Below are positions 33,496 to 42,302 of a stretch of 64,000 bases of DNA, in pieces; position 1 is the first letter of the stretch, and each line of letters starts with the position of its first letter. Source of the stretch: Methylomicrobium sp051061015 (lineage in GTDB: Bacteria; Pseudomonadota; Gammaproteobacteria; Methylococcales; Methylomonadaceae); contig JBPFEG010000026.1 of the NCBI GenBank assembly GCA_051061015.1, positions 1-64,000 of the forward strand. Reading direction: 5' to 3'. The notes below the pieces were generated by a model. The model had not been told where the DNA came from. It did no database searches and saw nothing but the letters and a program-made list of their open reading frames with translations. Position numbers and translations under genes: made by a program.

Positions 33496-34152
33496 ATGTT
33501 AAAGTTTGAAAATGTTAGCAAACGCTATTCAGAGGCCGGCGACGTGCTGAACAGCATCAGTTTCCATCTCGAACACGGCGAAATGGCATTTCTGACCGGC
33601 CATTCCGGCGCCGGAAAAAGCACGCTGTTCAAGCTGATCGCGCTGATCGAGCGCGCCAGTCGCGGGCAGATCTATTTGGACGGACACAATGTCAGCCATG
33701 CGCAGGACCATCAGATTCCATTTTTGCGCCGCAAAATGGGCCTGATTTTTCAGGATTTCAAACTGCTGCAGGATCGCACCGTTTTCGATAATGTGGCGTT
33801 GCCGCTTGCGGTGGCCGGTTACGGGCATCATGAAATTTCCCGGAAAGTCAGGGCGGCTTTGGACAAAGTCGGGCTGTTGGGCAAGGAAAAAAAACACCCG
33901 TTAACCCTGTCCGGCGGCGAGCAGCAGCGTGTCGGGATCGCCAGGGCGGTGGTGAACAAGCCGCCGATCATCGTAGCCGACGAGCCGACCGGCAATCTGG
34001 ACCCCGAGCTGGCCGCCGAAATTATGACCTTGTTTACCCGGTTTCAACAGGTAGGAGTTACCGTATTGATCGCCTCTCACGATATTGCTTTGATCAACAA
34101 AATGGACCGGCGCGTGCTGACGCTCGACCATGGCCGGCTGATTGCAGGATAA
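33496..34152 (+). CDS. ftsE: Cell division ATP-binding protein FtsE
   Basis: 218 residues from the ATG that has GAAGG eight bases upstream. It gives the canonical start MLKFENVSKRY; a TTG four codons earlier is in frame but atypical. Walker A is GHSGAGKST, then the Q-loop IFQDFKLL, the signature LSGGEQQR and Walker B IIVADEPTGNLD. With FtsX it controls septal peptidoglycan hydrolases. It starts 8 bases after the CtaA-FtsY stop. Confidence 0.95.
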   Translation: MLKFENVSKRYSEAGDVLNSISFHLEHGEMAFLTGHSGAGKSTLFKLIALIERASRGQIYLDGHNVSHAQDHQIPFLRRKMGLIFQDFKLLQDRTVFDNVALPLAVAGYGHHEISRKVRAALDKVGLLGKEKKHPLTLSGGEQQRVGIARAVVNKPPIIVADEPTGNLDPELAAEIMTLFTRFQQVGVTVLIASHDIALINKMDRRVLTLDHGRLIAG

Positions 34153-34155
34153 ACA

Positions 34156-35148
34156 ATGAAACGCGCCGTTAAACCGCAGCCCCGCCAGGAAGTTCCCCAC
34201 AACAAGATTGCCGGTGGCGATTTTTTCGACAAGCTGCATGCCTATCGTGATCTGCATGCGCATGCGCTGTTTTCGAGTCTGGGCCGTCTTGTTGATAAGC
34301 CGTTCACGACAGCTTTGACGATCGGCGTGCTGGCTATTTCGATCGCTTTGGCCGCCTGTTTTTACCTCCTGGTCGCAAATCTCGAGCAATTGACCGGCAC
34401 GATTGAGTCGAGCAACCAAATCTCGCTGTTTCTGAAAGATACGGTGACCGAATCCGAAGCCCGTAAGCTGGTCGAAAAGATCAAAAAAAATCCCGAAATC
34501 GCCGGAATCAAACTGATCGGCAAGGAGCAGGCGCTGGCCGAATTCAAGGCCAACAGCGGTCTGGATACTGCACTCGATGCGCTCGAAGGCAATCCGTTAC
34601 CGGTTGTGCTCGAAGTTTTACCTGCGGCAACGCAATCGAATACCGAAGCGTTAAAAAAACTCCAGCGAGCGTTGCAGCAATACCCCGAAGTGGACGAGGC
34701 GCAGATGGACATGCAGTGGCTCGAACGGATGCAATCGATCATTCAGCTGGCGGAACAGGCTACCAAAAGCATCAGCATCCTGCTCGGGCTCGGCGTGTTG
34801 TTCATCACCGGCAATACGATCCGTCTGGAATTGCATAACCGCCGCGAGGAAGTCGTGATCGCGAAACTGGTCGGGGCGACTAACCGTTTTATTCAAAGGC
34901 CTTTTTTATACGGCGGCTTCTGGATTGGTTTTCTGTCCGGTGTGGCGGCCTGGTTCATCGTGACCCTGATCATGCTGCTGTTATGGCGCTCAGTCGAAAA
35001 TTTGTCACTGCTTTATGAAGGCAGCTTCCACCTGCGTTTTCTCAGCTACAGCGAATCGCTTGATCTGATTTTATTGTCTTCCAGCCTGGGTGTAATCGGC
35101 TCCTGGGGGGTTCTCGTCTATCAACTTCGGCAGTTGCGCCCCGAGTAA
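34156..35148 (+). CDS. ftsX: Cell division permease-like protein FtsX
   Basis: 330 residues with a cytoplasmic basic N-terminus, one membrane helix (about 52-73), and a periplasmic domain containing SSNQISLFLKDTVTESEA. Three C-terminal helices form the FtsX permease domain (VVIAKLVGATNRFIQRPFLYGGFW). It pairs with FtsE and recruits amidase activators at the septum. It lies 3 bases downstream of ftsE. Confidence 0.95.
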   Translation: MKRAVKPQPRQEVPHNKIAGGDFFDKLHAYRDLHAHALFSSLGRLVDKPFTTALTIGVLAISIALAACFYLLVANLEQLTGTIESSNQISLFLKDTVTESEARKLVEKIKKNPEIAGIKLIGKEQALAEFKANSGLDTALDALEGNPLPVVLEVLPAATQSNTEALKKLQRALQQYPEVDEAQMDMQWLERMQSIIQLAEQATKSISILLGLGVLFITGNTIRLELHNRREEVVIAKLVGATNRFIQRPFLYGGFWIGFLSGVAAWFIVTLIMLLLWRSVENLSLLYEGSFHLRFLSYSESLDLILLSSSLGVIGSWGVLVYQLRQLRPE

Positions 35149-35167
35149 GGTTGAACTTGTAAAATTA

Positions 35168-35194
35168 TTAGCACTCGGATATCCAGAGTGCTAG
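35168..35194 (+). promoter_or_regulatory. CIRCE operator (HrcA binding site) before rpoH
   Basis: TTAGCACTC-N9-GAGTGCTAG. The CIRCE consensus is TTAGCACTC-N9-GAGTGCTAA, so 17 of 18 arm bases match with the exact spacer. A possible promoter overlaps it: TTAGCA at 35168 and TAGAAT at 35192-35197, spaced by 18. It lies 38 bases before the rpoH start. Confidence 0.85.
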
Positions 35195-35231
35195 AATTAA
35201 ATCAAGTTGACTACCTGAGGTACATCACATC

Positions 35232-36086
35232 ATGAGTTATGCATTAACCTTACCTGTTAATTTATCCGCCGGTACTATCGATGCCTATCTGAATCTGGTC
35301 CGGCAAATGCCCAGATTGACGTCCGAACAGGAACGCGAATTGGCGATAAGGTTTAGGGATTACGGCGATCTGGAAGCCGCACGGCAACTGGTGATGACCA
35401 ATTTGCGCTTTGTTGTGCATGTCGCACGGGGTTACAGCGGCTACGGCCTGTCGATGCCGGACATTATCCAGGAAGGCAATATCGGCCTGATGAAGGCGGT
35501 CAAACGCTTCGATCCGGATGTCGGCGTACGTCTGGTTTCGTTCGCGGTACACTGGATCAAGGCCGAGATTCACGAATATGTAATCAAAAATTGGGGCATC
35601 GTCAAAGTGGCGACCACTAAGGCACAACGAAAGCTGTTCTTCAACCTGCGCAAGTCCAAGCAGGATATCGGCTGGTTGTCGAACGATGAAGCCCGGGCAA
35701 TTGCCGACGATCTCGATGTCGAAGTCAGCACAGTTTACGAAATGGAACAGCGCCTGAGCAATCGCGATGTTTCGTTCGACCTGCCGGCCGATGACGATGA
35801 GGAACAGGCCTACGTTGCACCGACCCACTATCTGCAACAGCATGGCGCCGACCCGGCCGTGTTGCTGGAAAATGCGGAATGGTCCGGTCATGAGCAGGAT
35901 TTGTTGTCCGGAGCTTTATCGGAACTCGACGAGCGAAGCCTGGATATTCTGTCCAGCCGCTGGTTGACCGACAAAAAAGCGACACTGCATGAATTGGCCG
36001 AGCGTTACAATGTCTCAGCCGAAAGAATCCGTCAGCTTGAGCAGAATGCGATGAAAAAATTGCGAACGGCGGTTCTGGCGGCCTGA
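35232..36086 (+). CDS. rpoH: RNA polymerase sigma-32 (heat shock sigma factor)
   Basis: 284 residues, usual RpoH size. Region 2 has MTNLRFVVHVARGYSGYGL and DIIQEGNIGLMKAVKRFDP. The RpoH box QRKLFFNLRKSK (132-143) distinguishes it from other sigma factors. Region 4.2 reads ATLHELAERYNVSAERIRQLEQNAMKKLR. It directs transcription of heat shock genes. Follows ftsX as in most gammaproteobacteria. A CIRCE element in front suggests HrcA repression as well. Confidence 0.97.
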   Translation: MSYALTLPVNLSAGTIDAYLNLVRQMPRLTSEQERELAIRFRDYGDLEAARQLVMTNLRFVVHVARGYSGYGLSMPDIIQEGNIGLMKAVKRFDPDVGVRLVSFAVHWIKAEIHEYVIKNWGIVKVATTKAQRKLFFNLRKSKQDIGWLSNDEARAIADDLDVEVSTVYEMEQRLSNRDVSFDLPADDDEEQAYVAPTHYLQQHGADPAVLLENAEWSGHEQDLLSGALSELDERSLDILSSRWLTDKKATLHELAERYNVSAERIRQLEQNAMKKLRTAVLAA

Positions 36087-36106
36087 TAGATCGAAATCTC
36101 AGTTTC

Positions 36107-36146
36107 AAAAAGGCTTAACGGGGGGAATTCCTGTTAAGCCTTTTTT
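36107..36146 (+). terminator. Terminator after rpoH
   Basis: GGCTTAAC and GTTAAGCC pair, flanked by A-run and T-run (TTTTTT at 36141-36146). Confidence 0.85.
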
Positions 36147-36270
36147 ATTGCCTGACGGTGTGTATTTGGCGCTCCTCGAGGAGAGGAATGGGACCGTTGC
36201 ACGTAAATTCTGTCTATAAGAGCGATTGAATCCGGATTACAATTTATTAGCTGGAGGGGTTTAAAAGACT

Positions 36271-36696
36271 ATGTTCACTTTAGAAAGAGCGATTGAAATT
36301 GCCGCAAAGGCCCATGCGGGTCAGCTTGATAAGGCGGGTGAACCGTATATTCTGCATCCGATCCGTGTCATGCTGGCGGTTCACTCTCCGTATGAACGCC
36401 TGGCGGCGATACTGCATGATGTAGTTGAGGATACCGGAATTTCATTCGAAGACCTTGCCGATGAAAATTTTCCGCCGGAAGTGATAGAAGCCGTGCGCGC
36501 TTTGACCAAGGAGTCGGGTGAATCCCGCATTGAAGCGGCCAGACGCGCGGTGCGAAACCCGATCGCGCGAGCGGTCAAACTGGCGGATGTGGCTGACAAT
36601 ATGAATATGATCCGGATTCCCAATCCGTCCGAAAAGGATATGGAACGCTTGCGGGAATATCAGGCTGTGCGGGAGATTTTGTTGGCGGGGAATTGA
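36271..36696 (+). CDS. HD-domain hydrolase related to (p)ppGpp hydrolases
   Basis: 141 residues consisting only of an HD domain like the hydrolase half of SpoT. It has HAGQLDKAGEPYILHPIRV (first His), AAILHDVVEDTG (HD pair) and VKLADVADNM (late Asp). There is no synthetase, TGS or ACT domain, so it fits small alarmone hydrolases of the MESH1 type. It should hydrolyse (p)ppGpp or a related nucleotide. Single gene between rpoH and malic enzyme, with ggaggggt upstream of the start. Confidence 0.82.
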   Translation: MFTLERAIEIAAKAHAGQLDKAGEPYILHPIRVMLAVHSPYERLAAILHDVVEDTGISFEDLADENFPPEVIEAVRALTKESGESRIEAARRAVRNPIARAVKLADVADNMNMIRIPNPSEKDMERLREYQAVREILLAGN

Positions 36697-36820
36697 ATCT
36701 GACTTCACCTCCGGTTTTTCGATAGTCTGTGCTGCCGATTGCCTCTTCAATCGTGGATTTTCGCGATTCAGCAGCCGCAAGTCTGGTAGAATCAAAACCG
36801 TTCCGGAACTCAAGAAAGTG

Positions 36821-39142
36821 ATGGCGGTAATGAACTCTTCAGATTATGCAAATGACAAGCTTCGCACGCAACTGCGCGAAGCCGCGCTTGAGTATCACGA
36901 ATTTCCCTCCCCCGGCAAGATCAGCGTAACGCCGACCAAGCCTCTGGCCAATCAGCGCGATCTGTCGCTGGCTTATTCGCCCGGGGTGGCGGCGGCTTGC
37001 GAGGAAATCGTGCTTGATCCCGGCAATGTCTTCAAATACACCGCGCGCAGCAATCTGGTCGCGGTGATCAGTAACGGTACTGCGGTGCTGGGCCTCGGCA
37101 ATATCGGTCCGCTCGCGGCCAAGCCGGTGATGGAAGGGAAGGGGGTGCTGTTCAAGAAGTTCGCCGGCATCGATGTGTTCGACATCGAGATCGACGAACA
37201 GGACCCGGACAAGCTCTGCGACATCATCGCAGCGCTCGAGCCGACTTTCGGCGGCATCAATCTGGAAGACATCAAGGCGCCCGAATGTTTCTATATCGAG
37301 CGCAAGCTGCGCGAGCGGATGAATATACCGGTATTCCATGACGATCAGCACGGTACCGCGATCATCGTCGGTGCGGCGATCCTGAACGGATTGAAGATTG
37401 TTGGTAAAACACTCAGCCAATGCAAAATGGTCGTTTCGGGTGCCGGCGCTGCCGCGCTGGCCTGTCTGGATCTATTGATCGATCTGGGATTTCCGATCGA
37501 GAATATCCTCGTCACCGACCACCTCGGCGTTATTTATATCGGCCGTTCCGAAGCGATGGATCCGAACAAGGCGCGTTTTGCTCGCGAGACCGAAGCGCGA
37601 ACGTTGGCTGAGGCGATTCCGGGTGCGGACATTTTTCTGGGGCTCTCGGCCGGCGGCGTGTTGAAGCCTGAAATGGTTAAAATGATGGCGGTACGGCCGT
37701 TGATTTTGGCGCTGGCGAATCCTAATCCTGAAATTCTGCCCGAAGAGATCGCCTCGGTGCGCGATGATGCGGTGGTTGCGACCGGCCGTTCCGATTATCC
37801 GAATCAGGTCAATAACGCCTTGTGTTTTCCGTATATTTTCCGCGGCGCGCTGGACTGTGGCGCGACCACCATTACCCGGGCGATGGAGATTGCGACAGTG
37901 CATGCGATAGCGGAATTAGCCCAGGCGGAGCAATCGGAGGTCGTCGCCAACATTTATGGGGTCGGCGAATTGTCTTTTGGACCCAACTATATTATTCCGA
38001 AGCCTTTCGATCCGCGCTTGATGACCAAAATCGCGCCGGCGATCGCGGTCGCGGCGGCGGAGTCGGGTGTTGCGGCGCGGCCGATCCAGGATATTCCTGC
38101 TTATATAGAAAAGTTGCAGCAGTTTGTTTATCACAGCGGCACCTTCATGAAGCCGGTGTTTCGAGTCGCTAAAAATGCCGCCGCTGATAAAAAACGCATC
38201 GTTTTTGCGGAGGGTGAGGAAGAGCGCGTGCTGCAGGCTGTGCAAATGCTCGTCGATGAAAATATCGCCTCTCCCACACTCGTCGGCCGGCCTGCGGTGT
38301 TGCAGCGTCGCATTGAAAAACTGGGGTTACGTGTCCGGCCGGGTGTCGATTTTACGGTCGTGAATCCGGAATATGACGAGCGTTACCGCGATTTCTGGAA
38401 GTCCTATCTCGAGATGACCGTACGCAAGGGGGTCAGCGAGGAGTACGCGAAACTCGAAATGCGGCGCCGTCATACCCTGATCGGCGCGATGCTGGTGCAT
38501 AAGGGCTATGCCGACGGGATGATTTGCGGTCTGTTCGGTACGACCGTTTCACACCTGCGTTATATCGATCAGGTGATCGGTAAGCGTGCCGGCGCGAATG
38601 TCTATGCGGCAATGAACGGGCTTATCCTGCCCGATCGCCAGATTTTGCTGGTCGATACGCATATCAATCAAGAGCCGAATGCGGACCAGCTCGCTGAAAT
38701 CACCCTGATGGCGGCCGAACAAATGCGCCGTTTCGGTCTGACTCCACGTGTCGCCTTGTTGTCGCATTCGAACCTCGGGACCGGCGATAGCGATTCGGCG
38801 CGAAAGATGCGGGCAGCCTTTGCGATCATTCAGGAACGGGCGCCGGAGCTGGAAATCGAAGGCGAGATACACGGCGACACGGCCCTCGATTACGAGATGC
38901 TGAAAAAAATGATGCCGGAGACAAAGTTGAAAGGCAGCGCGAATCTGTTAGTGATGCCGAACATCGATGCGGCCAATATCGCATATAACCTGCTCAAGAC
39001 CGCGTCCGGCAACGGCATCGCGATCGGCCCCGTGTTGCTGGGTTGCGCGCGGCCCGTACACATCCTGACGCCGGCCGCGACGGTTCGGCGAATTGTCAAT
39101 ATGGCCGCGTTTTGCGTCGTGGATGCGAACGAAACCGTTTGA
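36821..39142 (+). CDS. maeB: NADP-dependent malic enzyme with phosphotransacetylase-like domain
   Basis: About 773 residues. The N-terminal malic enzyme part has LSLAYSPGVAAACEEI, FHDDQHGTAIIVGAAILNGL and the NAD(P) loop VVSGAGAAALACLDLL. From about residue 440 a phosphotransacetylase-like domain follows (KRIVFAEGEEERVLQA...NLLVMPNIDAANIAYNLL). This is the MaeB architecture. It decarboxylates malate to pyruvate with NADPH; the C-terminal domain is regulatory, responding to acetyl-CoA in known members. The GTG one codon earlier is also a possible start. Stops 9 bases before the convergent outer membrane gene. Confidence 0.93.
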   Translation: MAVMNSSDYANDKLRTQLREAALEYHEFPSPGKISVTPTKPLANQRDLSLAYSPGVAAACEEIVLDPGNVFKYTARSNLVAVISNGTAVLGLGNIGPLAAKPVMEGKGVLFKKFAGIDVFDIEIDEQDPDKLCDIIAALEPTFGGINLEDIKAPECFYIERKLRERMNIPVFHDDQHGTAIIVGAAILNGLKIVGKTLSQCKMVVSGAGAAALACLDLLIDLGFPIENILVTDHLGVIYIGRSEAMDPNKARFARETEARTLAEAIPGADIFLGLSAGGVLKPEMVKMMAVRPLILALANPNPEILPEEIASVRDDAVVATGRSDYPNQVNNALCFPYIFRGALDCGATTITRAMEIATVHAIAELAQAEQSEVVANIYGVGELSFGPNYIIPKPFDPRLMTKIAPAIAVAAAESGVAARPIQDIPAYIEKLQQFVYHSGTFMKPVFRVAKNAAADKKRIVFAEGEEERVLQAVQMLVDENIASPTLVGRPAVLQRRIEKLGLRVRPGVDFTVVNPEYDERYRDFWKSYLEMTVRKGVSEEYAKLEMRRRHTLIGAMLVHKGYADGMICGLFGTTVSHLRYIDQVIGKRAGANVYAAMNGLILPDRQILLVDTHINQEPNADQLAEITLMAAEQMRRFGLTPRVALLSHSNLGTGDSDSARKMRAAFAIIQERAPELEIEGEIHGDTALDYEMLKKMMPETKLKGSANLLVMPNIDAANIAYNLLKTASGNGIAIGPVLLGCARPVHILTPAATVRRIVNMAAFCVVDANETV

Positions 39143-39151
39143 CGTGGCCTA

Positions 39152-39871
39152 TTAAAAGTTGATATACAGCGATCCCATAATCAGGTGATGCATCGTGTTA
39201 TCGGTGTGAGTGGCGTCATCCAGATACTGATTCAGATAACCCACTTCGGTACGGAAGTTTTTATTGAAAGTCCATCCAAGCCCTGCAAATGCACGGTTCT
39301 GATCAAACCCGGACTGGCCGCCGAATTTGGTTGAATTCGCGCGGATGAAAAACTCGTCCCAGGCAATCAGGCTCAAACGCGGCTCGAATTCCAGTGGGTG
39401 CATGAAGCGAATCATCTGGCGCGGCCTGAACCGGACATCGTCACCCTTTAAAAAATTGCTTTCGATCATCGTTCTGAACATGAAGGTGCCGAAATCGGTC
39501 GGTAAAACATAACGGAACGCAGGCCATACATCCTGCTGGGATACATAATCCTTGCCGACGTTTTGAGTGGGCAGCCAGGTGTAACCCGCCCAGATCGTTG
39601 CCCGATCGCTCAGCGAATAGCCCACTGCCGCGCGGACCATGCCCTGATACCAGTGATCCCAGTTGTCATCGAAACGCGACTGCCCTTCCAGCCAGATGCG
39701 CCCTTTTTCGAGGCTCGGATCCACAACCTTCAAACTGCCTTCGCCGACGATTTGCAGCCAACTGCCGGCATCCTGCAGCAAGTCGTCCGCCGCGGCGGGG
39801 GACGAGGCAAGACTCATCGAACTTAAAATGACAGCCATTAACCCCATGTGATTCATGGTTATTTTACTCAT
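39152..39871 (-). CDS. DUF2490 family outer membrane protein
   Basis: 239 residues with a signal peptide ending PAAADD. The mature protein has alternating aromatic strands (GSWLQIVGEGSL, WYQGMVRAAVGYSL, TIWAGYTWLPT, RAFAGLGWTFNKNFRTEVGYLNQY) and ends HHLIMGSLYINF. This is the beta-barrel pattern of DUF2490, with the usual terminal Phe. Probably an outer membrane barrel of unknown function. Single gene. Confidence 0.8.
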   Translation of the reverse strand: MSKITMNHMGLMAVILSSMSLASSPAAADDLLQDAGSWLQIVGEGSLKVVDPSLEKGRIWLEGQSRFDDNWDHWYQGMVRAAVGYSLSDRATIWAGYTWLPTQNVGKDYVSQQDVWPAFRYVLPTDFGTFMFRTMIESNFLKGDDVRFRPRQMIRFMHPLEFEPRLSLIAWDEFFIRANSTKFGGQSGFDQNRAFAGLGWTFNKNFRTEVGYLNQYLDDATHTDNTMHHLIMGSLYINF

Positions 39872-40186
39872 ATCGGATATTCCTTAAATTCAAAAAACCC
39901 CCTGCCTTTTCTGGCAGCGGAAATACAATATAGCGCCGGATATTACGGCTTTTTCAAGTAGAAACTTTTGAAATTTAGCAAAATGTAGGCCAGCTATAAT
40001 AGTCCTTATCATTCAAGTCCTTCATTCATAATGTCAAGAATGAAGAGGCCTACGAACAGTGGATAAAAACCTCTAAATGGAAAAAGCGATGGTGGAAAAT
40101 AACCGATGCTTTTGAGTTGATTTACCTTGTCGCGGGTTTTACTATGGAGGAAGTATTTTGATCCCTATCTTCAATCGGAGCGTTAA
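39872..40186. other. Intergenic stretch with promoter-like box and a possible coding remnant
   Basis: TATAAT at 39995-40000 on the plus strand is a good -10 candidate. A frame without a standard start (about 40001-40161) reads ...NEEAYEQWIKTSKWKKRWW...LIYLVAGFTMEEVF and then stops. It looks protein-like and may be the tail of a lost gene or a small protein with a non-standard start. Confidence 0.3.
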
Positions 40187-40708
40187 ATGAAATTTCCCTA
40201 TGCTATCGCGGTATTCGTTTCATCGATCGGTTATGCGGGAGCGGCTGAGGTCTCGGTTCCGGTAAATACCGTCAACGAACAGGGCGAGGTCAAAGCGATC
40301 GGTAGCGTCAGAATCAGTGAATCGCAGTATGGCCTGGTTTTTACCCCGGATCTTGAAGGGCTGCCGGCCGGCGTGCATGGCTTTCATGTGCACGAGAACC
40401 CAAGCTGCGCAGCGAAGGAAAAGGATGGCAAGCTGACCCCGGCGCTTGCAGCAGGCGGCCATTACGATCCAAAAGTAACCAAAAAACATGGCGAGCCATG
40501 GGGTAACGGCCATTTGGGCGATCTGCCGGGTTTGGTCGTCGGCGCTGACGGCAAATCCGCTTACAGCATTCTGGCGCCGCGTCTGAAACTGGAAGATGTG
40601 AAAGGCCGTGCGCTGATCATCCATGCCGGCGGCGATAATTACTCCGATGATCCCGAACCGCTTGGCGGCGGCAAGGCGCGGATTGCCTGCGGTGTAATCA
40701 AAGACTAA
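40187..40708 (+). CDS. sodC: Periplasmic Cu/Zn superoxide dismutase
   Basis: 173 residues with a signal peptide (cut near GYAGAAEV). The copper ligands are in GVHGFHVHENPSC, the zinc region in GGHYDP and HLGDLPGLVV, and ALIIHAGGDNYSD completes the site. The Cys in ENPSC and in ARIACGVI form the usual disulfide. It removes superoxide in the periplasm. Single gene. Confidence 0.95.
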   Translation: MKFPYAIAVFVSSIGYAGAAEVSVPVNTVNEQGEVKAIGSVRISESQYGLVFTPDLEGLPAGVHGFHVHENPSCAAKEKDGKLTPALAAGGHYDPKVTKKHGEPWGNGHLGDLPGLVVGADGKSAYSILAPRLKLEDVKGRALIIHAGGDNYSDDPEPLGGGKARIACGVIKD

Positions 40709-41096
40709 GTATTGCGGGGGCAACTGATGACTTCGGCGCCTCGACTTGCCGGTAGTCCCTAGGTAAAAATGGGCAGCAAGGTCCGATTTATATAGCTCAG
40801 GGCGCTGCCCTCATTCATTCCCTACCTTGTCAATTTTCACGGGGAAGCGCTATGAAGCGCTACCTGGAAATTTCGCAAAGGCGTTTTACCTGCCCCTAGC
40901 CACCGCGTGGAAATATGAGATTAAATTTCGCATGTTATTATTTAACAATTTCTCAATGTTGAGTGGGAGTGTTAGGCTCCGTGTATTTGTAAATTCCCCG
41001 ACTTCCTAGGCAAAAGGCGCTTGAGGCGTTCGCCGCTATGCTATAATGCCGTCTTTTATATACGAATGATTCTTATTTTCTTTTAAGTCCTTTTTA
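40709..41096. other. Intergenic stretch with inverted repeats and a likely macA promoter
   Basis: GGGCAGC (40771-40777) pairs with GCTGCCC (40804-40810). AGCGCT occurs twice, at 40846 and 40856. An extended -10 (TGcTATAAT, box at 41042-41047) with TTGAGG 15 bases before it lies 50 bases upstream of the macA start. No gene is seen. Confidence 0.4.
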
Positions 41097-42302
41097 ATGC
41101 AGGCAATACAAGTTTTTTCTCGCGGTAGAATATATTGGCTTGCCGCTCTGTTGGTTGTGCTGATAACCGCGGGCGCGGCGCTGCGTTATTATTTTCAGAA
41201 GGAAGCCGAATCGACTCAGGCATCTTTAAAAGATTCAACCGTACAGATCGACTACGGAGATATCGAAGAAAATGTAACCGCGCAAGGCAAACTGGAGCCG
41301 AAGGAATATGTCGATATCGGCGCCCAGGTCACGGGCCAATTGCAGAAGCTGTTTGTCGAGATCGGCGATGTAGTCAAAACCGGCCAGCAGCTGGCTCAAA
41401 TCGATCCGCGCATCTATGCCGCCCGCGTGCAGGCGGATGAAGCCAGTATCAATAATTTGAAAGCGCAACTGGTCCAACAAGAGGCGTTAATCCTGTTTGC
41501 GAACCGCCAGTACGTACGCAATCAGAAATTGTACCCGACCAAGGCGGTTAGCCAGGAAACCCTGCAAAACAGTGAATCCAACAGCAAGGCCGCGCTGGCA
41601 ATTGCCGATTCGATCAGGGCGCAAATACAGCAAGTTGAATCGACGCTTTCAGGCGACCGTACCAATCTGGGCTATACCAAGATTTTCGCGCCAATGGATG
41701 GCACAGTCGTGCAGCAAACCGCCCGTGCCGGTCAAACCCTGAACGCGAACCAGCAAACTCCGAATATCATGCAACTGGCCAAGCTCGACAAAATGACGGT
41801 GCGTTCGCAGACCGCCGAAGCCGACATCATGCGCATCAAGACCGGCATGCCGGTTTATTTTACGACGCTCGGATCGGACCAGCGCCGCTGGCAGGGCGTG
41901 GTGCGGCAGATATTGCCGACCCCGGAAGTGCTGAATAATGTGGTGCTGTACAACGTATTGGTCGATGTGGATAACGAGGACGGACAACTGATGAGCGGCA
42001 TGAGCGCACAGGTTTTCTTCGTCTTAGGCGAAGTCAAGCATGTGCCGGTGATCCCGGTCAATGCATTGGGTAAACGTTTGCCGGATCAGGACAACGAAAA
42101 GGGCAGGGCTTATCAGATCAAAGAGATCGATGCGGATAATCAGGTGCGTGAAAAGGTGATTCATGTCGGTTTGCAGAACCGCCGTTTCGCGGAGATCCGT
42201 GACGGTTTGTCAGCCGGCGACCGGGTCAAACTGACGCTGGCTCCTGCCAAGAACAACCGGGGCAGGGACACTTACAGACCGCCGAGCATGCCGCGTTTAT
42301 GA
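41097..42302 (+). CDS. macA: MacA-like periplasmic adaptor of an ABC efflux pump
   Basis: 401 residues. An N-terminal membrane anchor (about 10-30) is followed by the first lipoyl half GKLEPKEYVDIGAQVTGQLQKLFVEIGDVVKTGQQLAQID. A long coiled-coil hairpin (about 105-185) precedes the second half TKIFAPMDGTVVQQTARAGQTLNANQQTPNIMQLA, then beta-barrel and membrane-proximal parts. This is the MacA type of the HlyD family. It links MacB in the inner membrane with an outer membrane channel. Overlaps macB by 4 bases. Confidence 0.9.
   Translation: MQAIQVFSRGRIYWLAALLVVLITAGAALRYYFQKEAESTQASLKDSTVQIDYGDIEENVTAQGKLEPKEYVDIGAQVTGQLQKLFVEIGDVVKTGQQLAQIDPRIYAARVQADEASINNLKAQLVQQEALILFANRQYVRNQKLYPTKAVSQETLQNSESNSKAALAIADSIRAQIQQVESTLSGDRTNLGYTKIFAPMDGTVVQQTARAGQTLNANQQTPNIMQLAKLDKMTVRSQTAEADIMRIKTGMPVYFTTLGSDQRRWQGVVRQILPTPEVLNNVVLYNVLVDVDNEDGQLMSGMSAQVFFVLGEVKHVPVIPVNALGKRLPDQDNEKGRAYQIKEIDADNQVREKVIHVGLQNRRFAEIRDGLSAGDRVKLTLAPAKNNRGRDTYRPPSMPRL

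Noticed and set aside
39985..40015. Fur-like box before sodC (and a similar one near 41065)
   Set aside because: Only partial agreement with the 19-base Fur palindrome; such AT-rich matches are expected by chance.
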